Source of the DNA: Rhizobiales bacterium CCH3-A5
Lineage (GTDB): Bacteria > Pseudomonadota > Alphaproteobacteria > Rhizobiales > Beijerinckiaceae
Reading direction: 5' to 3'
Length of the DNA: 40,309 bases
Assembly: GCA_001556025.1 (NCBI GenBank)
Contig: LSIB01000057.1
Span: forward strand, 1-40,309
The notes under the pieces were generated by a model. The model did no database searches. It was given only the letters and a program-made list of their open reading frames with translations, and had not been told where the DNA came from. Numbering within the stretch: the first letter of the stretch is position 1; the number at the start of each line of letters is the position of its first letter. Positions 7,887 through 15,817 of this stretch are shown here, in pieces. Made by a program: the position numbers and the translations under genes.

Positions 7887-8288
7887 ATGAACCGGACCAT
7901 GCGCATCGCGGGGCTGTTGCTGGCCTCGCTCACCATTTCGACGGTCGCGCTCGCCCAGCAGGGCGGCGGCAACGGCCGGGGCGGCGGCGATGGCGGCTCC
8001 GGCGGTCCCGGCGGCAACGGCGGCGGCGGCGATTCCGGCACGATCGAGTTCCTGCTGAAGGAGCACGAGAAGGCACGCCTGACGCGCGCGGTCGAACGCC
8101 GCCGGGCCAGCCCCAACGACTGCATCACCCATGCCTGCAACGAGCCGCCGCCGCCCCGCCGTCGGCCGGGGCGGCCAGAGATCGAACCTGTCTTCGAGCG
8201 CTGCGGCGGCGACAGCGTGCTGGCGCGACGCAACGCTTATGGCGTGGTCGTCGGTTATGCCTGCGATCCGCAGGGCGGGATGCGCTGA
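7887..8288 (+). CDS. Small secreted Gly-rich protein
   Basis: The 133-aa protein begins with a clear signal peptide (MNRTMRIAGLLLASLTISTVALA, cleavage likely after ALA). A low-complexity Gly-rich stretch of about 30 residues follows, then a charged helix, a Pro/Arg cluster (PPPPRRRPGRP) and a C-terminal part with Cys residues that could form disulfides in the periplasm. I know no function. I chose ATG 7887 because GGGAG precedes it and because the signal peptide then starts correctly; an in-frame ATG at 7845 would put a non-signal peptide in front. It lies 7 bp from the convergent end of rimO. A second Gly-rich exported protein lies on the other side of rimO. Confidence 0.7.
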   Translation: MNRTMRIAGLLLASLTISTVALAQQGGGNGRGGGDGGSGGPGGNGGGGDSGTIEFLLKEHEKARLTRAVERRRASPNDCITHACNEPPPPRRRPGRPEIEPVFERCGGDSVLARRNAYGVVVGYACDPQGGMR

Positions 8289-8295
8289 ATCGCCA

Positions 8296-9615
8296 CTAGA
8301 CGGCGACGCCGTGCAGATCATAGGCGTCGGCTCGCTCGATCTTGACCGTGACGATGTCGCCGGCGCGCAGCGGCCGGCGGCTCGCCACATAGACGTTTCC
8401 GTCGATCTCGGGCGCATCCCATTTCGAGCGGCCCTTGGCGACCGTCGGCCCCGCCTCGTCGATGATGACGGGGATGCGCTTGCCGACGCGGCCCCTGACG
8501 ATGCGGGTCGAGATCTCGGCCTGCGCCTTCATGAAGCGGTGCCAGCGCGCTTCCTTCTCCTCCTCCGGAACAAGGGGCAGGCCGAGATCGTTGGCCGGCG
8601 CACCCTTGACCGGTTCGTATTTGAAGGCGCCGACGCGCTCGAGCTTGGCTTCCTTCAGCCAGTCGAGCAGAAACTGCACGTCGTCCTCGGTCTCGCCCGG
8701 AAAACCGACGATAAAGGTCGAGCGGATCGCGAGATCGGGGCAGATGCCGCGCCATTTCGCGATGCGCTCGAGCGTCCGATCCTGATGGGCCGGCCGCTTC
8801 ATCGCCTTGAGAACATTGGGAGACGCGTGCTGGAAGGGGATGTCGAGATAGGGTAGCACCAGCCCCTCCTGCATCAGCGGGATGACCTCGTCGACATGCG
8901 GGTAAGGGTAGACATAGTGGAGCCTGACCCAGACGCCCATCCGGCCGAGCTCGCGCGCCAGCTCGAAGAAGCGGGTCCGCACCTCGCGATCCTGCCAGAG
9001 CGAGGGCTGGTACTTGATGTCGAGGCCGTAGGCGCTGGTGTCCTGCGAGATCACCAGCAGTTCCCTGACGCCGGCCTTGACCAGCTTCTCGGCCTCGCGC
9101 AGCACCTCGCCGATCGGCCGCGAGACCAGATCGCCGCGCAGCTTCGGGATGATGCAGAACGAGCAGCGGTTGTTGCAGCCCTCGGAAATCTTCAAGTATG
9201 CGTAGTGGCGCGGCGTCAGCTTGACGCCTTGGTCCGGCACGAGATCGATGAAGGGGTCGTGGCGCGGCGGCACGGCCTGGTGCACTGCCGAGACGACGCT
9301 CTCATACGCTTGCGGCCCGGTGATCGCCAGCAAATTGGGGAAGCGGTCGCGGATCTGCTCGGGCTCCGCCCCCATGCAGCCGGTGACGATGACCTTGCCG
9401 TTTTGCGCCATCGCCGCGCCGATCGCCTCCAGCGACTCAGCCTTGGCTGAGTCGAGGAAGCCGCAGGTGTTGACGATGACGAGGTCCGCCCCGGCATGGC
9501 CGCGGCTGAGTTCGTAGCCCTCGGAGCGCAGCGAGGTGATGATGCGTTCGGAATCGACCAGCGCCTTGGGACAGCCCAGCGAAACGAATGAAATCTTCGG
9601 CGCGACGGCGTTCAT
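8296..9615 (-). CDS. rimO: Ribosomal protein S12 methylthiotransferase RimO
   Basis: RimO is a radical-SAM enzyme that adds a methylthio group to the conserved Asp of ribosomal protein S12. The 439-aa product has the family structure: an N-terminal UPF0004 domain with C15 ([12 protein letters not shown]), C51 (NTCGF) and C80 (TGCMGAE) for one 4Fe-4S cluster, the radical-SAM motif C147-x3-C151-x2-C154 (GCNNRCSFC) for the other, and a C-terminal TRAM domain. The [12 protein letters not shown] motif separates it from MiaB. I chose ATG 9615 ([17 protein letters not shown]), which gives the normal length; the frame is open upstream to 9801 but that extension looks non-coding. It is a stand-alone housekeeping gene divergent from the exported protein at 9855. 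Confidence 0.95.
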   Translation of the reverse strand: MNAVAPKISFVSLGCPKALVDSERIITSLRSEGYELSRGHAGADLVIVNTCGFLDSAKAESLEAIGAAMAQNGKVIVTGCMGAEPEQIRDRFPNLLAITGPQAYESVVSAVHQAVPPRHDPFIDLVPDQGVKLTPRHYAYLKISEGCNNRCSFCIIPKLRGDLVSRPIGEVLREAEKLVKAGVRELLVISQDTSAYGLDIKYQPSLWQDREVRTRFFELARELGRMGVWVRLHYVYPYPHVDEVIPLMQEGLVLPYLDIPFQHASPNVLKAMKRPAHQDRTLERIAKWRGICPDLAIRSTFIVGFPGETEDDVQFLLDWLKEAKLERVGAFKYEPVKGAPANDLGLPLVPEEEKEARWHRFMKAQAEISTRIVRGRVGKRIPVIIDEAGPTVAKGRSKWDAPEIDGNVYVASRRPLRAGDIVTVKIERADAYDLHGVAV

Positions 9616-9690
9616 CGGCGGCAAGCTCGGATCGTGAAAGGGATGGCGCGGGCAAGGCCGGCGCGGATACCGCTTCCTTTGATGGTTTTT

Positions 9691-9711
9691 GCCCGGTTTG
9701 GCAAATCGGGC
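9691..9711. promoter_or_regulatory. Imperfect palindrome in the rimO divergent region
   Basis: GCCCGGTTTG, one central base, CAAATCGGGC: nine of ten positions per arm are complementary. It lies 76 bp upstream of the rimO start and about 145 bp upstream of the 9855 start. It has the size of an operator for a dimeric regulator. No T-run follows, so a terminator is unlikely. Confidence 0.35.
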
Positions 9712-9854
9712 AGGCCGCCGTGACCCGCTCCAAGGAACATGACCCGATCCGAAGAAAAAGATGAACGCTGGATGAACCTGATCGCCGGAGCCCGCGACCA
9801 ATGGGTGTCCTCACATGATGAGGGCCTCACCGGATCAAGCGACAGGAGATCATC

Positions 9855-10343
9855 ATGACCCGCTTTTCACTCTCGGCCTTTGCCTGCGCCTCCGTTCTCG
9901 TTCTCTCCGGCGTCGCGGCCCAGGCGGGCGAAGGCGGCGGCGGTGGCGGCGACGACCGCTGGGCTCAGCCCACCGTGCAGTCCTCCCATTTCAACCGAGG
10001 CCGCGACGCGGCCCGCAGCACCACACGAGGCGGCAGCACGCAGTCGGTGGCGGCCGGGCACGGCTATCGTGACGTGACCGTCACGCGCGGCGGCAGGAGC
10101 ACCACCCATCGCACCGGCGGCTCCGCCGAGGCGACGTCCGCCGAATGGAAGGATGACAGGGGCAATGTTGTGCGCTGGAACCCGAAGCCTGCCCGGCGGG
10201 CCGATTTCGCCGAATCCCGCGAGCGCCGCGTCACGACCCGTTCGGAAGCCGATGGCGCCGGTGGCCGCAACGTCACCACCACACGCGGCGGCCGGAGCCA
10301 GACGCAGCCTTCGATCTACGACAACAGGAGCTGGATCCGGTAA
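9855..10343 (+). CDS. Secreted protein with TRGG repeats
   Basis: The 162-aa product has a signal peptide (MTRFSLSAFACASVLVLSGVAAQA), then a Gly run and a Ser/Thr/Arg/Gly-rich, probably disordered body. The motif T-R-G-G appears three times (STTRGGST, TVTRGGRST, TTTRGGRSQ). A central segment, SAEWKDDRGNVVRWNPKP, looks more folded. It starts at ATG 9855 with AGGAG eight bases upstream. Mature composition is strongly basic, which would suit binding to anionic cell-surface polymers or nucleic acid, but nothing shows this. I recognise no family. The end is 59 bp from the convergent sulfurtransferase. Confidence 0.7.
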   Translation: MTRFSLSAFACASVLVLSGVAAQAGEGGGGGGDDRWAQPTVQSSHFNRGRDAARSTTRGGSTQSVAAGHGYRDVTVTRGGRSTTHRTGGSAEATSAEWKDDRGNVVRWNPKPARRADFAESRERRVTTRSEADGAGGRNVTTTRGGRSQTQPSIYDNRSWIR

Positions 10344-10389
10344 TCGCGAAAAGCGCCGCGCAGCGCCGATCGCCCCGCAGCCCTATCAT

Positions 10390-10419
10390 CGACCGGAGTG
10401 GGTCAGCCCGCTCCGGTCG
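10390..10419. terminator. Stem-loop between convergent genes
   Basis: CGACCGGAG (10390-10398) pairs with CTCCGGTCG (10411-10419); after one mismatch, GGG pairs with CCC around a TCAG loop that contains the stop codon of the minus-strand sulfurtransferase. There is no T-run on either side, so it is a possible transcript-end structure rather than a textbook terminator. Confidence 0.35.
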
Positions 10420-11263
10420 CGACCGGTCGCTCGGGATCCTGCGTCCAGTCGGTCATCGAGCCCTCATAGAGCGCGACCTCGTCCCGACCCAGCACCTCCG
10501 ACAGCACGAACCAGTCGAGAGCAGCGGTGTGTCCCGTGTTGCAATAGGCGATCACCGGACCCTCGGGAACGCCGTTGAAAAGCGCGGCGAGCTCGCCCGC
10601 AGGTTTCAGCCGTCCCGTTGCCGGGTCGAACGCGTGCGTGTAATCGCGCGAGACCGCGCCGGGGATGCGGCCCGGGCGGAGCGCCTCCGGCGCTTTCTCT
10701 GACCCTTCGAAATAGCTCGCAGCCCGCGCATCGACCAGCGTCGCCAGCTTCCCGCGCGAGGCGACCAGCGTGGCGTCCGCCGTGCTGCGCAGCCGCTGCT
10801 GCTGCACCACCGGATAAGGGCCGGCCGGCTTCGGGGCGGACGGGCCGCTCTGGACCGGGCGCAGCGTATCCTCGCGCCAGCCGGCGAAACCGCCGTCGAG
10901 GATCGCCTGCTGGCCATGTCCGATCAGCTTCAGGGTCCAGTAGACCCGCGCGGCGGCAGCGAAATCCGTCGCGCTCGTCCCGGCCGGCACGATGACGACG
11001 TCGTCATGCGGCTTGACGCCAAGCCGGCCGACCAGCTCGGCCAGATGATCGAGCGGCGGCAGCATGCCGGGCGCGTTGCCGACCTTGGCGCGCCAGCCAT
11101 CCGCGACATAGTCGCTATGGACCGCGCCGGGGATATGGCTCGTCTCATAGGCCGCCTTGCCGCCGCCATCGACCGCCGAGCGGATATCGACGATCACCAG
11201 CGTCGGATCGTCGAGCCGGGCGGCAACGTCCTCGGGCGAAATCAGTCCCGCAAAATCGTGCAT
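10403..11263 (-). CDS. Sulfurtransferase (rhodanese / mercaptopyruvate type)
   Basis: The 286-aa protein has two rhodanese domains. The first (about 1-135) is inactive in sequence, with VPAG in place of the Cys loop. The second carries the active-site loop AYCNTGHTAA with the catalytic Cys at about 241, which takes up a sulfane sulfur as a persulfide. It would transfer sulfur from thiosulfate or 3-mercaptopyruvate to an acceptor such as cyanide or a thiol; the CNTGHTA loop does not settle which donor. I chose ATG 11263 (GGAG five bases upstream); a GTG at 11269 would overlap the OsmC stop by 4 bp. It lies directly behind the OsmC-like gene and, further up, the sulfate ABC transporter, so it fits a sulfur-linked operon. 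Confidence 0.85.
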   Translation of the reverse strand: MHDFAGLISPEDVAARLDDPTLVIVDIRSAVDGGGKAAYETSHIPGAVHSDYVADGWRAKVGNAPGMLPPLDHLAELVGRLGVKPHDDVVIVPAGTSATDFAAAARVYWTLKLIGHGQQAILDGGFAGWREDTLRPVQSGPSAPKPAGPYPVVQQQRLRSTADATLVASRGKLATLVDARAASYFEGSEKAPEALRPGRIPGAVSRDYTHAFDPATGRLKPAGELAALFNGVPEGPVIAYCNTGHTAALDWFVLSEVLGRDEVALYEGSMTDWTQDPERPVATGAG

Positions 11264-11265
11264 GC

Positions 11266-11703
11266 TCACTCCGCCGCCATGGTCTGCAGTTCGTCGACCA
11301 GTTCGATCGCGTAGGTCATCGTCGCCGTCGCTCCGAGCATGATCGAAGCCGAACAGTATTTTTCCTTCGACAATGTGACGGCACGCTCGACCTTCGCTGC
11401 GCTCAGGCCCCGGCCGCTGACGCGATAGGCGATGTGGATCGCGGTGAAGACCTTGGGGTCCTCACTGGCGCGCTGCGCCTCCACCTCGACGTCGCAGCCG
11501 GTCACCGGCTCGCGGCCCTTCTTGAGGATCTGCACCACGTCGAAGCCGGTGCAGCCGGCAAGGCCGATCAGCAGCATCTCCATCGGACGAATGCCGATAT
11601 TGCGGCCGCCATAGTCAGGCGCGCCGTCCATCATCACGGCGTGGCCGCTGCCGGCCTCGCCCATGAAGGCCATGCCCTCGACCCATCTCGCCCGCGCTTT
11701 CAT
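11266..11703 (-). CDS. OsmC/YhfA-family protein
   Basis: The 145-aa protein belongs to the OsmC/Ohr superfamily: an N-terminal strand region, a long central helix beginning RPMEMLLIGLAGCTGFDVV with C51, and a second Cys, C117, in KEKYCSAS. In OsmC and Ohr the paired cysteines reduce organic peroxides with thiol donors. This one resembles the YhfA-like branch (P-M-E-xx-L-x-G-L-x-G-C-T), whose role is less clear. Its TGA stop is followed almost at once by the sulfurtransferase ATG, so they are translated as a pair. It starts 67 bp after the end of cysA on the same strand, which suggests it is part of, or reads through from, the sulfate transport operon. Confidence 0.85.
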   Translation of the reverse strand: MKARARWVEGMAFMGEAGSGHAVMMDGAPDYGGRNIGIRPMEMLLIGLAGCTGFDVVQILKKGREPVTGCDVEVEAQRASEDPKVFTAIHIAYRVSGRGLSAAKVERAVTLSKEKYCSASIMLGATATMTYAIELVDELQTMAAE

Positions 11704-11770
11704 GCCATGACTCCGTCGGCTGATTTGCGCGGCAGGCTAGCGGCTCGGACGCGGAGAGGCGAGGGTGCTC

Positions 11771-12817
11771 TCAGGCTGCGGCGAACAGGCTGCCATGCGT
11801 GATGCGCAAACGGATCCGCTCGCCGATCGCCGGCGCGACCTGGCTGGCGAGATCGACATCGAGCCGCCTCTGCAGCCCCTGCACCGCGACCTCGGCCCGG
11901 CGCAGCGGCCCGTTGCGGCGCAGATGCTCGACCACGCCCGGCAGCGCCAGCGGCGCGTCGTCGACGATGCGCAGATGCTGCGGGCGGACATAAAGCGAGG
12001 CTGGCCCGCCCTGGTTCTGTGACAAGCCCCCCAGCACGGGGCGATCGCCCAAAAACGCCTGACTGCCGACGACCTTGACCGGCAGCTTGTTGGCCTCGCC
12101 CAGGAATTCGCAGACGAAGGGCGAGGCCGGATGGTCGTAGACATCATCTGGCGTGCCGACCTGCTCGAGCCGGCCGTCGTTCAGGATCGCGACCCGGTCG
12201 GCGAGCTCCAGCGCCTCCTCCTGATCATGCGTGACGAAGACCGTGGTGTGCCCCGTGCGCCGGTGCAGGTCGCGCAGCCAGGCGCGCAGGTCTTTCCGGA
12301 CCTTGGCGTCGAGCGCTCCGAAGGGCTCGTCGAGCAGGAGCACGCGCGGCTCGATCGCGAGAGCGCGGGCAAGCGCGACGCGCTGGCGCTGTCCGCCGGA
12401 GAGCTGGCTCGGATAGCGCTTCTCCAGCCCCGGCAGTTGGACGAGGTCGAGAAGGTCGCCGACGCGCTTCCTGATCTCGGCGGCGTCGGGGCGTTCGCGG
12501 CGGGGGCGCGAATTCAGGCCGAAAGCGACGTTCTCCGCGACCGTCATGGTCTTGAACAGCGCATAATGCTGAAAGACGAAGCCGATGCGCCGGTCGCGCA
12601 GCGAAAGCTCGCGCATGTCAGTCTCGCCGAACAGCACGCGGCCGCGATCGGCCTGATCAAGCCCGGCGATCAGCCTGAGCAGCGTGGTCTTGCCGGAGCC
12701 CGACGGCCCGAGCAGCGCGACGAGCTCGGCCGGCTGGATGTCGAGCGAGACGCCGCGCAGGGCTGCGAAGGCCTCGAAGCGCTTCTCAATCGATTCGATG
12801 GTGACGGCGACCGACAT
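11771..12817 (-). CDS. cysA: Sulfate/thiosulfate ABC transporter ATP-binding protein CysA
   Basis: The 348-aa ATPase has Walker [10 protein letters not shown] at residues 37-45, the ABC signature LSGGQ at 139-143, Walker B LLLDEP with D163-E164, and [16 protein letters not shown] for the switch His. The C-terminal third is the regulatory TOBE-like domain found in CysA and related importers ([19 protein letters not shown] region). It energises sulfate and thiosulfate uptake with CysT and CysW at the inner membrane. I chose ATG 12817 ([14 protein letters not shown]), as in the family; the open frame extends to 13096 inside cysW in another frame. The gene follows cysW by 17 bp. Confidence 0.93.
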   Translation of the reverse strand: MSVAVTIESIEKRFEAFAALRGVSLDIQPAELVALLGPSGSGKTTLLRLIAGLDQADRGRVLFGETDMRELSLRDRRIGFVFQHYALFKTMTVAENVAFGLNSRPRRERPDAAEIRKRVGDLLDLVQLPGLEKRYPSQLSGGQRQRVALARALAIEPRVLLLDEPFGALDAKVRKDLRAWLRDLHRRTGHTTVFVTHDQEEALELADRVAILNDGRLEQVGTPDDVYDHPASPFVCEFLGEANKLPVKVVGSQAFLGDRPVLGGLSQNQGGPASLYVRPQHLRIVDDAPLALPGVVEHLRRNGPLRRAEVAVQGLQRRLDVDLASQVAPAIGERIRLRITHGSLFAAA

Positions 12818-12834
12818 CGGCTTCGTCTTTCGGC

Positions 12835-13725
12835 TCAATGGCGGCGGCTGGCGGCAATCGCGTCGCCGTAGCGCCATTCCAGCAGGGTTTTCAAGGCGAG
12901 CGTGACGAGCGCGAGGCCGGCCAGCAGCGAGGCGACGGCGAAGGCGGCCGCGCCCATATACTCGTTGTAGAGAATCTCGACATGCAAAGGCATGGTGTTG
13001 GTCAGGCCCCGGATCTTGCCCGAAACCACAGCGACTGCGCCGAATTCGCCCATCGCCCGGGCATTGCAGAGCAGCACGCCGTAGAACAGGCTCCATTTTA
13101 CATTGGGCAACGTGATCGCGAAGAAGACGCGCCAGCCCGAGGCGCCCAGCGTCAGCGCCGCCTCCTCATCGGCCGAGCCGAGCGCCTGCATATGCGGGAT
13201 CAGTTCGCGCGCCACGAACGGAAAGGTGACGAACACCGTCGCCAGCACGAGGCCGGGCAGCGCGAAGATGATCTGCACGTCATTGGCCTTGAGCCAGGCT
13301 CCGAAATAGCCCTGCGCTCCGAACAACAGCACGAAGACGAGACCCGAGATGACCGGCGAGACCGAGAAGGGCAGGTCGATCAGGCTGACCAGAAAGTTCT
13401 TGCCGCGGAACTCGAACTTGGCGATGGCCCAGGCGGCGGCAATCCCGACAACGATGTTGAACGGCACGGCGATGGCAGCGACGAGCAGCGTCAGGCGGAT
13501 CGCGGCCTGCGCATCGGCCTCTGTGATCGCGGCCTGGTAGGCGGCAAAGCCTCGCGCGCCCGCCTCGACAAAGACCGAGACGAGCGGCAGCAGCAGGAAC
13601 AGCGCAAGAAAGGCGAGCGAGACCGCAATAAGCAGGCAGCGGACGACGAGGCTTTCGCCGCGCACGCGTTGCGCTCCGGCGCGCGACGGCGGGACCGCCG
13701 GGAGATGGAGCGCAGCCTCAGACAT
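12835..13725 (-). CDS. cysW: Sulfate ABC transporter permease CysW
   Basis: The 296-aa inner-membrane protein has about six membrane segments, the first near residues 28-53. It carries the permease EAA loop ([21 protein letters not shown]), which docks on CysA. The segment [21 protein letters not shown] is characteristic of CysW. It forms the sulfate channel with CysT. I chose ATG 13725, which has GGAGG seven bases upstream, over an in-frame TTG at 13731. The start overlaps the cysT stop by 8 bp, so translation is coupled. Confidence 0.93.
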   Translation of the reverse strand: MSEAALHLPAVPPSRAGAQRVRGESLVVRCLLIAVSLAFLALFLLLPLVSVFVEAGARGFAAYQAAITEADAQAAIRLTLLVAAIAVPFNIVVGIAAAWAIAKFEFRGKNFLVSLIDLPFSVSPVISGLVFVLLFGAQGYFGAWLKANDVQIIFALPGLVLATVFVTFPFVARELIPHMQALGSADEEAALTLGASGWRVFFAITLPNVKWSLFYGVLLCNARAMGEFGAVAVVSGKIRGLTNTMPLHVEILYNEYMGAAAFAVASLLAGLALVTLALKTLLEWRYGDAIAASRRH

Positions 13726-14569
13726 CGCCAAACCTCCGCCGCGCCGCAGCCTGGATCAGGTTGACGGCGAGGATCAGCGCGAATGAGAGCAAGAGCATGA
13801 TCGTGGCGACCACGGCCGCGCCCGCATAGTCGAACTGCTCGAGCCGGATCACGATCAGCAGCGGCGCGATCTCGGAGACCATCGGGACATTGCCGGCGAT
13901 GAAGATCACCGAGCCGTATTCGCCGACGGCGCGCGCAAAGGCCAGCACGAACCCGGTCAGCAGCGCCGGATAGAGCGGCGGCAGGATCACGCGAAACACA
14001 GTGCGCCAGCGGCTCGCACCGAGCAGCGCCGCCGCTTCCTCGACATCGCCCTGCATCTCCTCCAGCACGGGCTGCACCGTGCGCACCACGAAAGGCAGGC
14101 CGATAAAGATCAGCGCCACCATGACGCCGAGCGGCGTATAGGCGACCTTGATGTCGAGCGGCGCGAGCAGGCCGCCGATCCAGCCATTTGGCGCATAGAT
14201 CGCAGCCAGCGCGATGCCCGCGACCGCGGTCGGCAGAGCGAATGGCAGATCGACCGCGGCATCGACCAGCCTTCGGCCGGGAAACTCGTAGCGCACCAGC
14301 ACCCAGGCAAGGATCAGGCCGAAGACGGCGTTCACGGATGCGGCGAACAGCGCCCCGGTAAACGACAGCCTGAGCGCCGCCAGCGTGCGAGGCGAGGTCG
14401 CGACGGCCCAGATATCGGCGGGTCCGGCGCTTGCAGCCTTCAGGAACAGCGCCGCGAGCGGGATCAGAACGACGAGCGAAAGCGCCGTCAGAGTGATACC
14501 GAGCGCGATGCCGAACCCCGGCAGGATGCTCGGCTCGCGCCAGCGCAGCGTGGGCAGGACTGCCGCCAT
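13718..14569 (-). CDS. cysT: Sulfate ABC transporter permease CysT
   Basis: The 283-aa permease partner of CysW has about six membrane helices and its own EAA loop (EEAAALLGASRWRTVFRVILP). The motif GEYGSVIFIAGNVPMVSEIAP is typical of CysT. It works with CysW, CysA and the periplasmic binding protein to import sulfate or thiosulfate. ATG 14569 gives the normal family length; the open frame continues upstream through the binding-protein gene in a wrong frame, which is a high-GC artefact. It starts 4 bp after the stop of the binding-protein gene. Confidence 0.93.
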   Translation of the reverse strand: MAAVLPTLRWREPSILPGFGIALGITLTALSLVVLIPLAALFLKAASAGPADIWAVATSPRTLAALRLSFTGALFAASVNAVFGLILAWVLVRYEFPGRRLVDAAVDLPFALPTAVAGIALAAIYAPNGWIGGLLAPLDIKVAYTPLGVMVALIFIGLPFVVRTVQPVLEEMQGDVEEAAALLGASRWRTVFRVILPPLYPALLTGFVLAFARAVGEYGSVIFIAGNVPMVSEIAPLLIVIRLEQFDYAGAAVVATIMLLLSFALILAVNLIQAAARRRFGDV

Positions 14570-14573
14570 GCCG

Positions 14574-15611
14574 TCAGCGCGCCGGCTTGTAGAGCTGGTC
14601 GAAGGTGCCGCCATCGCCGAAATGCGTGGGCTGCGCTTTGGTCCAGCCGCCGAAGACGGCGTCGATGGTGACGAGTTCGACCTTCGGGAATTTGGCGATG
14701 TCCTTGGGGTCAGCGGCCTCGGGAATGCGCGGCCGATAATGGTTCTTCGCGATGATCGCCTGCGCCTTCGGCGTGTAGAGGAAGTCGAGATAGGCCTGCG
14801 CCTCGGCGCGCGTGCCCTTGGCGTCGACATTGGCGTCGACGACCGCCACCGGCGGCTCGGCAAGGATGGAGACCGACGGCACGACGATCTCGAACTTGTC
14901 GGCGCCGAACTCGGCCAGCGCCAGAAAGGCTTCGTTCTCCCAGGCGAGGAAGGCGTCGCCGATGCCGCGCTGGGTGAAGGTCGTGGTCGCGCCGCGCGCG
15001 GCGGTGTCGAGGACCGGCACGTTGGCGAGCAGCTTGGAGATGTAGTCGCGGACCTTGGCCTCGTCCTTGTTGAACGCCTTCTCGGCATAGGCCCAGGCGG
15101 CGAGATAGTTCCACCGTGCGCCTCCGGACGTCTTCGGATTTGGCGTGATCACCTGCAGGCCGGGCTTTACCAGATCGGCCCAATCCTTGACGCCCTTGGG
15201 ATTGCCCTTGCGGACGAGGAAGACGATCGTCGAGGTGTAGGGCGAGGCGTTGTTGGGCAGCCGCGTCTGCCAATTCTCCGGCAGCTTCTTCGAGCGCTGC
15301 GCGATGGCGTCGATGTCACCGGCGAGCGCCAGCGTCACCACATCGGCATTGAGGCCGTCGATGACGGCGCGCGCCTGCGAGCCCGACCCGCCATGCGACT
15401 GTCTGATGGTGGAAATCTTCTTGGCGTTCTTCGCGTTCCAGTCGGCGATGAAGGCGGCGTTGATCTCGCGGTAAAGCTCGCGCGTCGGATCGTAGGAGAC
15501 GTTGAGCAACTCGGTCTGGGCTTTTGCGCCGGCTACGACGCCGAAGCATAAGGAGAATGCGCCAAAGACGAGGCCGGCGCGAACGAGGCGAGTCAGATGC
15601 GATCGCGTCAT
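14574..15611 (-). CDS. Periplasmic sulfate-binding protein
   Basis: The 345-aa protein begins with a signal peptide (hydrophobic core near residues 11-28, likely cleavage after AKA). The mature part has the hallmark [11 protein letters not shown] and the ligand loop [16 protein letters not shown] of the Sbp/CysP family. Also family-typical are the hinge segments [16 protein letters not shown] and FLAWENEA. It captures sulfate or thiosulfate for CysTWA in the periplasm. Sbp and CysP cannot be told apart with confidence. It is the first gene of the transport unit, with its own promoter at 15683-15711 and an AACGAACG element next to the -10 box. Confidence 0.93.
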   Translation of the reverse strand: MTRSHLTRLVRAGLVFGAFSLCFGVVAGAKAQTELLNVSYDPTRELYREINAAFIADWNAKNAKKISTIRQSHGGSGSQARAVIDGLNADVVTLALAGDIDAIAQRSKKLPENWQTRLPNNASPYTSTIVFLVRKGNPKGVKDWADLVKPGLQVITPNPKTSGGARWNYLAAWAYAEKAFNKDEAKVRDYISKLLANVPVLDTAARGATTTFTQRGIGDAFLAWENEAFLALAEFGADKFEIVVPSVSILAEPPVAVVDANVDAKGTRAEAQAYLDFLYTPKAQAIIAKNHYRPRIPEAADPKDIAKFPKVELVTIDAVFGGWTKAQPTHFGDGGTFDQLYKPAR

Positions 15612-15670
15612 GTCAGGGCTCCGTTGCGATCAGTAGCCGAGCCGATCATCCGGCACAGCCACTTGTTCTG

Positions 15671-15711
15671 AATAACGAACGAAACGTACTGAATTGTCGC
15701 TTTTGGCTCAA
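15671..15711 (-). promoter_or_regulatory. Sulfate-transport promoter with candidate operator
   Basis: On the minus strand a -35 box TTGAGC (15706-15711) and a -10 box TACGTT (15683-15688) are 17 bp apart. Directly after the -10 lies CGTTCGTTATT, whose complement AATAACGAACGA (15671-15682) matches 10 of 12 bases with an element at the ferredoxin promoter (20374-20385). This suggests joint control of uptake and reduction. Confidence 0.45.
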
Positions 15712-15746
15712 CCGGGTTACGCAGCAGGCCTTTGCCAAACTTCAGG

Positions 15747-15775
15747 CCCGCGAGAGAAAACGTCTCTCCCGCGGG
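15747..15775. terminator. Stem-loop between cysG and the sulfate-binding gene
   Basis: CCCGCGAGAGA (15747-15757) pairs with TCTCT and CGCGGG (15763-15775), an 11-bp stem with a two-base bulge and a 5-base loop. It lies 43 bp below the cysG stop, between the two sulfur transcription units. No T-run follows, so it may only weaken read-through. Confidence 0.4.
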
Positions 15776-15817
15776 GCCGTTCCATCTTGCGCAGCGCCGA
15801 CCATGCTCGGCTGCAAA

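Noticed and set aside
9616..9801. 62-codon N-terminal extension of RimO
   Set aside because: The family start is [17 protein letters not shown] at 9615; the extension is unlike any RimO and covers the divergent promoter region.
12818..13096. N-terminal extension of CysA
   Set aside because: Lies inside cysW in another frame; the family start is at 12817.
14570..15088. N-terminal extension of CysT
   Set aside because: Overlaps the sulfate-binding gene; rich in Arg/Ser/Pro as out-of-frame translation of high-GC DNA.
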